A program made the position numbers and the translations under genes. The notes under the pieces were generated by a model. The model saw only the letters and a program-made list of their open reading frames with translations. It was not told where the DNA came from and did no database searches. A DNA stretch of 64,000 bases from positions 285,031-349,030 of the forward strand of contig JAFDVI010000004.1 in NCBI GenBank assembly GCA_018269055.1. Reading direction: 5' to 3'. This DNA comes from Acidobacteriota bacterium. Lineage in GTDB: Bacteria; Acidobacteriota; Blastocatellia; RBC074. This document shows positions 1-7,852 of this stretch, in pieces. Position 1 is the stretch's first letter, and each line of letters starts with the position of its first letter.

Positions 1-632
1 TTGCCAATGATGTCGCCAAGCTTGTAGCCATTTTCATAACTGAACGGCCCATCCTTATCTTTTAATTCATCCGGACTGACTTCGCCGACGTATCCAAGCG
101 CGTGAGCCGCCAGCACGCCAAACGGATAAAGTCGCTGCGGAGCTTCCTCCGCACGAATCATCGGATACTCATATTGGTGCGCTCGAACCCACGCGACATC
201 GGCAGCCGTGGCCTGTTCCTTCACCACAATGAATTCCCACTTCGCTTCATACTTGGCTGCTTCAAACCGGTTGGCCAACCATTTTTGTTCAATCCCCAGA
301 TTGTTTACCAGCAAGTCGGCAATTTGTGGAAAGTCCTGTGCTTTAATGTCCTTACGGCTTAGAACGATGTTGTATGAGGTTTGGCTGGTAACCAGAATGC
401 GCTCTTTTCGGTCAAAGATGGTTCCGCGACGCGCCGGAATCGGAATAATCCGGGTGCGATTTTTGTCGGAGCGTTCCGCATAGACCTCGCTGTTCATCCC
501 CTGCAAATACCACAACCGTCCCAGCAGCAGTACAATGAGAACAATCGCGAGATAACGAATTACTTCCAGGCGCACCCCAACTTGCCGTAAATCCTCGGCG
601 GGATCGAACCCGGATTCTCTGACTGATTTCAT
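1..632 (-). CDS. mrdA: Penicillin-binding protein 2 (peptidoglycan transpeptidase), N-terminal part
   Basis: The first about 210 codons of a class B penicillin-binding protein; the rest lies beyond the left window edge. I read the start as the ATG complementary to 630-632 (MKSVRESGFDP). A short cytoplasmic tail is followed by one membrane anchor (about residues 25-45, rich in V, L and I). Next comes the start of the PBP dimerisation region with the typical 'PARRGTIFDR' signature. PBP2 cross-links lateral-wall peptidoglycan in the elongasome, and the gene directly follows mreD, the classic mre-mrd order. The catalytic SxxK serine is not in the window, so activity cannot be judged. PBP2 rather than PBP3 is inferred from the mreBCD context. 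Confidence 0.9.
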   Translation of the reverse strand, partial: MKSVRESGFDPAEDLRQVGVRLEVIRYLAIVLIVLLLGRLWYLQGMNSEVYAERSDKNRTRIIPIPARRGTIFDRKERILVTSQTSYNIVLSRKDIKAQDFPQIADLLVNNLGIEQKWLANRFEAAKYEAKWEFIVVKEQATAADVAWVRAHQYEYPMIRAEEAPQRLYPFGVLAAHALGYVGEVSPDELKDKDGPFSYENGYKLGDIIG

Positions 633-702
633 TGCAGTTACCTCTCGATTCAATTCGAATTATCGAATATCGAATCGGCTCGATTCAGGACGTAGCGAAA
701 AT

Positions 703-1299
703 CTAACCTCTGAGCCAGGACTTTCCTCTGCGAGCTTCGCTGCGGCGCACACGCAAAGCTGAATTCTTATTGAAGATACGGTCGAAGAACAGATAAAGCA
801 GGGTGGCGGCAATCAGGTTGGTCACAAGTCCGAAGACAATGGCGGCAGCTAATCCTTTTCCGCCTGTCAGGACGGGGAGCTTGAACTTGAGCAGCTTATA
901 AAAGGCATACCGGGTCAGCGTATTCACCAGACTGGCGCTGGCAACCGTTGCAAATCTGACCAGCAAATTGTCAGCGACAATGATCGAAACAATTCGATCT
1001 GCAACGTAAGCCGCGAGCACATAGGAAAACCCGCTGACACCAACGGCGGTCTCAACCCCGTTGGCCATTCCTCTGGAAAAAACATCATACAGGATACCGG
1101 CAGCCACTGCCGTCAATAGAGCCTGCACCGGATCACGTCCCAGACAAACATAAACAACGACGATCAAAAGCCAGTCTATGTATCCCAGCCACTGACCAAT
1201 TGCCTCAGGAACCAAACCCACGACTGTGGTCTGTGCAAAAACGGCGACCAGCAAGCAGGCTGCTATTTTGAATGACGTACCGCGAGATGCTTTCTCCAA
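703..1299 (-). CDS. mreD: Rod shape-determining protein MreD
   Basis: A 198-residue polytopic membrane protein with about five or six hydrophobic segments and a basic C-terminus, the usual size and character of MreD. MreD is an inner-membrane component of the rod (elongasome) complex that works with MreC and links the MreB cytoskeleton to PBP2 and RodA. Sequence similarity within MreD is low, so the call rests on topology, length and its position between mreC and mrdA on the same strand. The gap to mreC is about 100 bp and to mrdA about 70 bp, so co-transcription is likely. Confidence 0.88.
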   Translation of the reverse strand: MEKASRGTSFKIAACLLVAVFAQTTVVGLVPEAIGQWLGYIDWLLIVVVYVCLGRDPVQALLTAVAAGILYDVFSRGMANGVETAVGVSGFSYVLAAYVADRIVSIIVADNLLVRFATVASASLVNTLTRYAFYKLLKFKLPVLTGGKGLAAAIVFGLVTNLIAATLLYLFFDRIFNKNSALRVRRSEARRGKSWLRG

Positions 1300-1402
1300 C
1301 TATGCTTTACCGTAAATTCAAAACTTGTTTTTTTGCTTCGAACAACAACGATTGCGACTTCCAACGTCGCGCTTTCGCCGCATTCGATCACGACCAATGT
1401 TC

Positions 1403-2311
1403 TTATTTCTTCCGTTCGGTCGCTTTGTCTTGTTCTTCTTTTTTCTTTAGCTCATCTACAGGGCCACGAATTTCCGAAGGAGGAACTTGCAGCACTTTCA
1501 CCAACTCCAGTTTTCCCAATTTGGCTGCCGGCTCTATTTCAACCAGCACAGGCGCTGCCAAAGTTCCATTGCCTCTGACCTGGCCAATCAACAATCCTGC
1601 CGGATATATTCCATCCTGACCGGACGTTACAACTTCCTCTCCCGGCTCCAGTTTATCCGGCGGAACAAGAAATCGCATGTCGCAAAGCGCTTTGCTTTTC
1701 CCTTCCAGGATTCCCAACCAGCGAGAATTGGCCGTCTGACCAATCACCGCCGCGCCTGCGCCGTGCCGTTCATCCGAAATCAACAACACTTGAGAGGAAA
1801 TTGGTCCGGCCAAAATCACTCGCCCGACCAAACCGTCTCCAGTGACAACTGGCTGGTCTTTTTCAATACCGGCCAACGTGCCGCGATCAATGGTGAGGGT
1901 ATTGAACCACTGATTCGCGTCATGCCCAATGACCCTGGCAGTCACTCCCGGATAAGTCGCCGCAGATTTTTTCAAAGCCTCCATCTGCGCGGAGATGTTC
2001 GCTTTACTCTGCAAATCGGCCAACTGGGTTTTCAGTCGCCCAACTTCATCCTGCAACAACTGGTTATCCCTGCGCGCGCCGCGCAGGTCAATGTACCCCT
2101 TCCAAATGCCTGTCACGCCACCCGTCAGCCGCGTAGCCACCCATTGAAAAGGCGTCATTCCGCTGATTGCGACAAGCTGGAAATAACTGATGTTCGGCTG
2201 ACCAGGAACCCGGTTGAGCAAAATCACGAACAAATGCACGAGCAGCAATAAACCGAGCAGCCAAGTTGGGTTCTTTTTGGCTTTATCTTTCGCTTTGTCT
2301 GTTAGCGACAT
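1403..2311 (-). CDS. mreC: Rod shape-determining protein MreC
   Basis: A 302-residue protein with a short basic cytoplasmic N-terminus, one transmembrane segment (about residues 17-33, WLLGLLLLVHLFVILL), a coiled coil (about 80-110) and a periplasmic beta-rich domain with MreC-type patterns such as 'VTGDGLVGRV' and 'LISDERHGAGAAV'. MreC is the bitopic periplasmic scaffold of the elongasome that binds PBP2. The C-terminus is a charged tail (KKKEEQDKATERKK) beyond the fold. It lies about 70 bp downstream of mreB and upstream of mreD in one minus-strand operon. Confidence 0.93.
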   Translation of the reverse strand: MSLTDKAKDKAKKNPTWLLGLLLLVHLFVILLNRVPGQPNISYFQLVAISGMTPFQWVATRLTGGVTGIWKGYIDLRGARRDNQLLQDEVGRLKTQLADLQSKANISAQMEALKKSAATYPGVTARVIGHDANQWFNTLTIDRGTLAGIEKDQPVVTGDGLVGRVILAGPISSQVLLISDERHGAGAAVIGQTANSRWLGILEGKSKALCDMRFLVPPDKLEPGEEVVTSGQDGIYPAGLLIGQVRGNGTLAAPVLVEIEPAAKLGKLELVKVLQVPPSEIRGPVDELKKKEEQDKATERKK

Positions 2312-2382
2312 GAATTTTTTTAGTAGCCGGTCGTCGGTGACTGATTGACCAATGGAACAACGTCGTCACTTGCTTCCAATCA

Positions 2383-3426
2383 TTACGATGGCAAGGTGGC
2401 GCCATCCCAACGCACACGCCGCAACAAGTCGAAATCCGACAACATGGCGCCTGCCCCGAGCACAACCGACGACAATGGGTCTTCCGCCAGTGAAACCGGG
2501 AGCCCCGTGTCTTTCATTAATCGAACATCCAGCTTTTTCAGCAACGCGCCTCCACCGGTCAACACAATACCGCGATCCACGATGTCGGCAGACAATTCCG
2601 GCGGCGTTCGTTCCAGGGCGACACGCACAGCGTTAATGATCGTCATCACGGAATCAGACAAGGCTTCACGGATCTCTTCATCCGTGACAACGATTGTTTT
2701 CGGAATGCCTTCGATCAGATTTCGACCTTTAATTTCCATTTCCTTCGGTTCGTCCAATGTGTCTGCCGAACCGATTTCGATCTTCACCTGCTCCGCGGTG
2801 CGCTCACCGATCAGCATGTTGTACTTGCGCTTGATGTATTGAATGATGGATTCATCCATCTCGTTTCCGGCGACGCGCACGCTCTTGGAATAGACAATAC
2901 CGGACAAGGAAATGACGGCAATATCGGAGGTTCCGCCTCCAATATCCACGATCATGTTTCCGTGGGGTTCGGTAATCGGCAACCCCGCGCCGATGGCCGC
3001 AGCCATCGCCTCTTCAACCAGATAAACTTCAGCGGCTTTGGCGCGATAGGCGCTGTCTTCCACAGCGCGCCGCTCGACCTGCGTAATTTCCGACGGGATG
3101 CCGATGACGATGCGCGGGCTAACCCAGGTTTTTCCGCCGTGAGCCTGCTGAATAAAGTATTGCAGCATTTTTTCAGTCACTTCAAAGTCAGCGATGACAC
3201 CATCTTTCATCGGACGAATCGCCACGATGTTTCCAGGAGTACGCCCCAGCATCTCTTTGGCTTTATTACCGACGGCTTCGACTTTATGGGTGACCTTGTT
3301 GATCGCGACGATGGATGGCTCAGAAACAACAATGCCCCGGCCACGAGCAAAAACCAGAGTGTTTGCAGTGCCGAGGTCAATAGCCAAGTCGCTGGAAAAA
3401 AGACTAAAAATCGAACGTAAATTCAT
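2383..3426 (-). CDS. mreB: Rod shape-determining protein MreB (bacterial actin)
   Basis: A 347-residue actin-fold ATPase. The phosphate-1 motif 'DLGTANTLVF' is near residue 17, the phosphate-2 motif 'DIGGGTSDIAVISL' near 165, and the adenosine motif 'LTGGGALLKKLD' near 290. MreB forms membrane-associated filaments that direct lateral-wall synthesis, so the organism is probably rod-shaped. It is the first gene of the mreB-mreC-mreD-mrdA operon. The Shine-Dalgarno region upstream of the ATG is weak (AAAGG about 13 nt away). Length and motifs are standard. Confidence 0.97.
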   Translation of the reverse strand: MNLRSIFSLFSSDLAIDLGTANTLVFARGRGIVVSEPSIVAINKVTHKVEAVGNKAKEMLGRTPGNIVAIRPMKDGVIADFEVTEKMLQYFIQQAHGGKTWVSPRIVIGIPSEITQVERRAVEDSAYRAKAAEVYLVEEAMAAAIGAGLPITEPHGNMIVDIGGGTSDIAVISLSGIVYSKSVRVAGNEMDESIIQYIKRKYNMLIGERTAEQVKIEIGSADTLDEPKEMEIKGRNLIEGIPKTIVVTDEEIREALSDSVMTIINAVRVALERTPPELSADIVDRGIVLTGGGALLKKLDVRLMKDTGLPVSLAEDPLSSVVLGAGAMLSDFDLLRRVRWDGATLPS

Positions 3427-3711
3427 TTAGTGTGAAATGACAACCTTTCCGAAATTCGGCTTCAGTCGCAATTGCAAACTGCTCGGAACTTATTTTGTTG
3501 AGTTGTTTGCCTTTTGCGGCGTTCAGCATATAGCAAAAGGGCATATAAATGAAGCAGTAAGACGAAATTCGTGCGAAAAGTCTCGCTGGATGTCGCTGCC
3601 GCCTTAGCCCGCAGTAGTTTGAGTTGGGTTGAGGGAAGGTTAACAATGCCGCTGCTTCGCATTGACTTACAGGTGGCGCACTGAGTCGGTAAAACGCTGG
3701 CGGCATGAAAT
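3427..3711. other. Intergenic region upstream of mreB
   Basis: No convincing gene. The mreB promoter should lie here, but I cannot assign clear -35/-10 boxes. Short open frames on both strands have no coding character. Confidence 0.5.
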
Positions 3712-3750
3712 AACTGGATCAGGCCGACTGTAAGTCGGCCTGATCCAGTT
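3712..3750. terminator. Perfect 18-bp inverted repeat downstream of the pilin gene
   Basis: Arms 3712-3729 and 3733-3750 are perfectly complementary (AACTGGATCAGGCCGACT and its complement) with a 3-nt loop, GTA. The hairpin begins 23 bp after the pilin stop codon on the minus strand. It could be a transcription terminator for the pilin, although no clear T-run follows. A lone REP-type hairpin is the alternative. Confidence 0.55.
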
Positions 3751-3773
3751 CGCATAACAGAACTCCGAAAAAC

Positions 3774-3962
3774 TTATGAAATGCTGTTGTTGGCGGTTTC
3801 CAGCTTGGTGTTGATCTTGCTGAAAATCTGGCTGATGCTGGTTCCCATGGTGGTCAGCACGAAAACGGCGGCGGCGCCGATTAAAACCAACAGCAATGAG
3901 TACTCAACGATATCCTGTCCCTGTTCGTCCTTCACAAAAGAGTTCACAAAATTTCTGATCAT
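3774..3962 (-). CDS. Flp/Fap-type pilin subunit
   Basis: A 62-residue prepilin starting MIRNFVNSFVKDEQGQD. The start is set by an excellent AGGAGGT about 6 nt upstream of the ATG at 3960-3962, which removes 11 residues from the longest frame. A short basic leader is followed by the Flp signature G(Q)DIVEYSLLLVLI and a single hydrophobic helix. This matches class IVb tight-adherence pilins, processed by an A24 peptidase at the G/Q-x-x-x-E site. No tad secretion genes are nearby; a prepilin peptidase lies 10 kb away. Related sequences are often encoded alone in soil bacteria. The family call is firm; the adhesive or other role is inference. Confidence 0.88.
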   Translation of the reverse strand: MIRNFVNSFVKDEQGQDIVEYSLLLVLIGAAAVFVLTTMGTSISQIFSKINTKLETANNSIS

Positions 3963-4402
3963 CGTATTACCTCCTAAAATAATGCCAAACGGCATAGGTT
4001 AATCTGACTGTCGAACGACGCTCATAATTCAATTGATTGAATTTGGTGAGGTCGTGGAAAAAGGCGGCGCTATGACGCACAAAATACAAACTACGCTGCT
4101 TCAGTGTATTGATTTTTGAATTTATTGGGGGGAAAGAATCCGGCAGCCGTCAGTCCCCCTGAGGGAGAAGATGCTCACGCATTAGAGAACATCTTCCAAA
4201 AGTACTGGGGCAAGAAAAGTTGAAATTGATCTGAGAGGCGATCACTGATCAATTCGGAGGTTTAATAGCACAGCCTTAAAAATCAATGCAAGTCGAATTT
4301 TTCTGCGCCAAACCTGTTCGTTGCACTTTTCACCCTTCCGGCAATTCAACAGTCTGTGTTGTAATCCACGCGAAATCACTGATCACCTACGGAGAAATGC
4401 CC
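3963..4402. promoter_or_regulatory. Divergent intergenic region between the pilin and the PSD1 gene
   Basis: About 440 bp without a convincing gene. It must carry promoters for the pilin (minus) and the PSD1 protein (plus). A hairpin (GAAGATG / CATCTTC) lies near 4166-4199. I could not find a sigma-54 type -24/-12 box for the pilin. Confidence 0.45.
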
Positions 4403-7400
4403 ATGTTTCGGGTCGAACGCTGCATAAAACTATCGGCTGTTGGTGTTTTTGCGCTGAGCCTTAGCTCGTGGTTTGTTTGCACTTCGGCGGCGTTTACGCC
4501 GTTTCCTCAAACCGATAACGCGCGTGAAGAATTCTTTGAAACCCGCATCCGGCCTTTATTGACAGCGGCTTGTTATGATTGCCACACGGCGTCAGAGGCC
4601 GGTGGACTAAGAGTGGATTCGCGCGAAGGATTATTGAAGGGCGGGAATTCCGGTCCTGCCATTGTTCCCAATCAGCCTGAATCCAGTTTGCTGATGCAAG
4701 CTGTCTCGCATTCTCACAGCCGCTTGAAAATGCCGAAAGGCAAACCGAAGCTAAAAGACGAAGATATTTCCAGCTTGCGCCAATGGATCAAGGACGGCGC
4801 GTACTGGCCTGCAACGAAAGCCCAAACTTCACCGAGTGGATACAAAATCTCCCCGCAGCAAAAAAGTCATTGGGCGTATCAACCGATTCGCAAAACCGTG
4901 CCGCATCAAGCTGCCGACTCCAACTGGCCACGAAATGAGATTGACCATTTCGTGCTGACCAGACTGGAAAGCGATGGCTTGCACCCAAACCCCGCAGCCG
5001 ACAAACGTTCGCTGATTCGCAGGGCGACTTTTGATTTGACCGGGTTGCCCCCCACACCGGAAGAAATCCAAGCGTTTCTCGTTGATAAATCGCCTGAAGC
5101 TTTTGTAAAAGTCGTCGAGCGGCTTTTGGCTTCGCCTCGATACGGTGAACGTTGGGCGCGGCACTGGCTGGATGTGGCTCGATATTCCGACACGCAAGGC
5201 GTCAATGACACAACGATTTTGCTTTACCCTTTCGCGTATACCTATCGCGATTGGGTCATTCGCGCTTTCAATGAAGACCTGCCTTACGATCAATTCCTGT
5301 TGCAGCAAATCGCCGCTGACCGGTTGCCGAACAATGATTCGCATAATTTGGCTGCGCTGGGATTTTTGACCGTCGGGCGCGGGGGCTTCGCCACAACAAC
5401 CGAAGAGCGAATTGACGACAAAGTAGATGTGGCGATCCGCGGCACGATGGCGCTGACCGTAAGTTGCGCTCGATGCCACAATCACAAATTCGATCCGATT
5501 CCAACCGCGGATTACTATTCCCTGTTCAGCGTTTTCGCCAATACGCACGAACCGGAAGAGTTGCCGCTGCTGGATGCAACTTCTGCTAACGATCCCAAAG
5601 AAGCCGAGTTGCGAAATGACATCGCCAAAGTCAATGATGAAATCGAAAAGTATCGCGTCAAACGGTACCCTGAACTGAAAGCCGAATATCGCCAGGCTGA
5701 TCAAATCACAAAATATCTGACAGCCGTTTCTCAGGCGCGCGAATTGAAAAAGGAAGTTGAGGTTCGCGCCTTGACGGTCGAAAAAGATTACAACTTTGCG
5801 ATGCTGCGGCGCTGGCAGAATTATCTCCCAAAAGCCGCAGACAATCGCGACTCTGTGTTTGTAATTTGGAATGCGCTGGTGGCAATTCCGGAAAAAGAGT
5901 TCGCCGCCAAAGCTTCACCGACGATTGCCAATTGCGCCAGCCAAAAGGTCAATCCGCTGGTTATGCAGGAATTCGCCAAAACTCCGGCTTCGATTGAAGA
6001 AACAGCGGCAATTTACGGAAAGCTATTTGCCCAATTCGACAAAACCGAACCGCTGGGCAATGCCGACGAAGAAGCGCTGCGGCAGGTGTTGTATGGCCAA
6101 GATTCGCCCATCAACGTGCCATTCAGAGAATACAATGACATTCGGCTTGTCAAAGACAGTCAGTACGAACGAGATCAAAAACAGAAGATCGAACGAATGA
6201 TCACCGCGCGCGCGTTTGACGGCGCGGCTCCGCGAGCGATGGCAGTTGAAGATGCTGAGCAGCTTAAACCGGCGCATATTTACGTTCGCGGCAATCCGAA
6301 CAATAAAGGCGATGAAATTCCCAGACGGTTTTTGCAGGTTTTGGCCGGAAATAACCGCCAACCATTCACAGACGGCAGCGGACGATTGGAACTGGCTCGC
6401 GCGATTGTTGACCGTAACAATCCGCTGACGGCGCGTGTGATCGTCAACCGCGTCTGGCAATGGCATTTCGGCCAGGGTTTGGTTCGCACGCCCAGCGATT
6501 TCGGTTCTCGCGGCGAAGCGCCAACGCATCCGGAACTGTTGGATTACCTGGCCGCGTGGTTTATAGAAAACGGCTGGTCGCTGAAAAAACTGCACGCCCT
6601 GATTTTGACTTCGGCAACCTACCAACAATCCAGTGCAGACGATTCGGCGGCGCGACAGCGTGATCCGGAAAACCGTTTGCTTTGGCGAATGAACCGTCAG
6701 CGGCTGGATTTTGAATCTTTGCGCGATGCGCTGCTTTCCGCCAGCGGACAACTTGATGCGATGATGGGCGGCGTAGCGGATGAAATTACTTGCTGGCCCT
6801 TTTCGCGGCGGCGAACGATCTATGGCTACGTCAACCGTGCTAAGCTCGCGGCGGAATTTCTGACCTTCGATTTTGCCAACCCCGATGCGCACGTCGCGCA
6901 ACGTTATCAAACGACCATTCCACAGCAATCGCTGTATTTGATGAACAATCCGTTTGTCGTCGAACAGGCGCGCGCCATACTGCATCGTTCGAACATTCCT
7001 GCGTCGAAAACTCCGCGCCAGCGAATCGCCATACTGTATCAACTGCTCTATGGTCGCGAAGCCAGTACCGAAGAACTGGCTTGGGGACTGGCCTTCATTC
7101 AACAACACGCTTCTTCGTCGGACAAATCCACAATCCGAACTCCGCAATCCGCAATCTGGCGATACGGCCAGGGCGAATATGACGAAAAGGAAAAAAGGAT
7201 TAAGAACTTCGCCGAACATAAATTCTTCGCCGCCGGTTCCTGGCGATTGAATGCCAACGAGCTTGACCCGCGTCGCCAAACCGCGTTCATCAACCGCGAA
7301 GGCGGCGTGCCCAGCGGCAAAGCGAATTCCGCCGTTCGCCGCTGGACAGCCAGCTTTGACGGCAAAGTAACGATCAACGGCAAGCTGATTCACGATCTGG

Positions 7401-7732
7401 AACAATCCTGCGTAACCTGCGACGGCGTCGAAGCCGTTATTGTTTCCAGCCGTTCCGGAGTTGCTGGCAACTGGTCGGCATATTTGTCGCAGGCTGACAC
7501 TGCCGCGACAGTCGAAGTCAAAACCGGCGACACCATTGATTTCATCGTGCTGAACAAAAAGAACACCAGTGGCGACGACTTCAAGTGGCATGTGACGATT
7601 CGCCGTGAAGGCCGCGCGGAAGAATGGGACTCCGTTCGGGATTTTTATTCGCCGCTGGCACAACCGATGAACGTTTGGGAACGCTACGTTCAGGCGTTGA
7701 TTGCCGCCGTGGAATTTTCGATGATTGATTGA
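4403..7732 (+). CDS. PSD1/DUF1549-DUF1553 secreted cytochrome-like protein
   Basis: About 1109 residues with an N-terminal signal peptide (MFRVERCIKLSAVGVFALSL). I chose the ATG at 4403 because GGAG lies 8 nt upstream; the frame could extend to 4286 but that leader is not signal-like. A planctomycete-type cytochrome C domain carries CxxCH at residues 57-61 (CYDCH). It is followed by DUF1549 with a second 'CARCHNHKFDP' motif, then DUF1553 ('NRVWQWHFGQGLVRTPSDFG'). Near the C-terminus, after a low-complexity linker (about 7126-7157), is a beta-rich domain with a CVTC motif. These proteins are predicted to be exported; their biochemical role is not established in general. A DUF1501 gene follows, the usual partner. 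Confidence 0.9.
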   Translation: MFRVERCIKLSAVGVFALSLSSWFVCTSAAFTPFPQTDNAREEFFETRIRPLLTAACYDCHTASEAGGLRVDSREGLLKGGNSGPAIVPNQPESSLLMQAVSHSHSRLKMPKGKPKLKDEDISSLRQWIKDGAYWPATKAQTSPSGYKISPQQKSHWAYQPIRKTVPHQAADSNWPRNEIDHFVLTRLESDGLHPNPAADKRSLIRRATFDLTGLPPTPEEIQAFLVDKSPEAFVKVVERLLASPRYGERWARHWLDVARYSDTQGVNDTTILLYPFAYTYRDWVIRAFNEDLPYDQFLLQQIAADRLPNNDSHNLAALGFLTVGRGGFATTTEERIDDKVDVAIRGTMALTVSCARCHNHKFDPIPTADYYSLFSVFANTHEPEELPLLDATSANDPKEAELRNDIAKVNDEIEKYRVKRYPELKAEYRQADQITKYLTAVSQARELKKEVEVRALTVEKDYNFAMLRRWQNYLPKAADNRDSVFVIWNALVAIPEKEFAAKASPTIANCASQKVNPLVMQEFAKTPASIEETAAIYGKLFAQFDKTEPLGNADEEALRQVLYGQDSPINVPFREYNDIRLVKDSQYERDQKQKIERMITARAFDGAAPRAMAVEDAEQLKPAHIYVRGNPNNKGDEIPRRFLQVLAGNNRQPFTDGSGRLELARAIVDRNNPLTARVIVNRVWQWHFGQGLVRTPSDFGSRGEAPTHPELLDYLAAWFIENGWSLKKLHALILTSATYQQSSADDSAARQRDPENRLLWRMNRQRLDFESLRDALLSASGQLDAMMGGVADEITCWPFSRRRTIYGYVNRAKLAAEFLTFDFANPDAHVAQRYQTTIPQQSLYLMNNPFVVEQARAILHRSNIPASKTPRQRIAILYQLLYGREASTEELAWGLAFIQQHASSSDKSTIRTPQSAIWRYGQGEYDEKEKRIKNFAEHKFFAAGSWRLNANELDPRRQTAFINREGGVPSGKANSAVRRWTASFDGKVTINGKLIHDLEQSCVTCDGVEAVIVSSRSGVAGNWSAYLSQADTAATVEVKTGDTIDFIVLNKKNTSGDDFKWHVTIRREGRAEEWDSVRDFYSPLAQPMNVWERYVQALIAAVEFSMID

Positions 7733-7734
7733 CC

Positions 7735-7833
7735 CGGGTTCGCATCGCTTCCAGCGTGCAGGTTTGGCAAGAAGCCCATTGAAAAAAATGGGCAAGCTGC
7801 CAAATCACGCAGGCCGGAGGCACTGCGTACCCA
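7735..7833. repeat. REPIN-like element (type B) between the PSD1 and DUF1501 genes
   Basis: A 99-bp element bounded by CGGGTTCGCA (7735-7744) and its near-complement TGCGTACCCA (7824-7833). Each end forms its own small hairpin (GCATCGCT-TCC-AGCGTGC at the left, GCAGGCC-GGA-GGCACTGC at the right). It begins 2 bp after the PSD1 stop codon and ends 2 bp before the Shine-Dalgarno of the DUF1501 gene. A relative is found at 35207-35325. Confidence 0.7.
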
Positions 7834-7852
7834 ACAGGAGGAAAACACTTTG

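Noticed and set aside
6023..7795. A 590-codon open frame antisense to the PSD1 gene, and similar long antisense frames at 18900-20567, 15469-16545 and 32788-33816
   Set aside because: They lie opposite genes with clear family motifs, have no ribosome-binding site and translate to compositions without recognisable domains. Long antisense frames are expected in moderately G+C-rich coding DNA.
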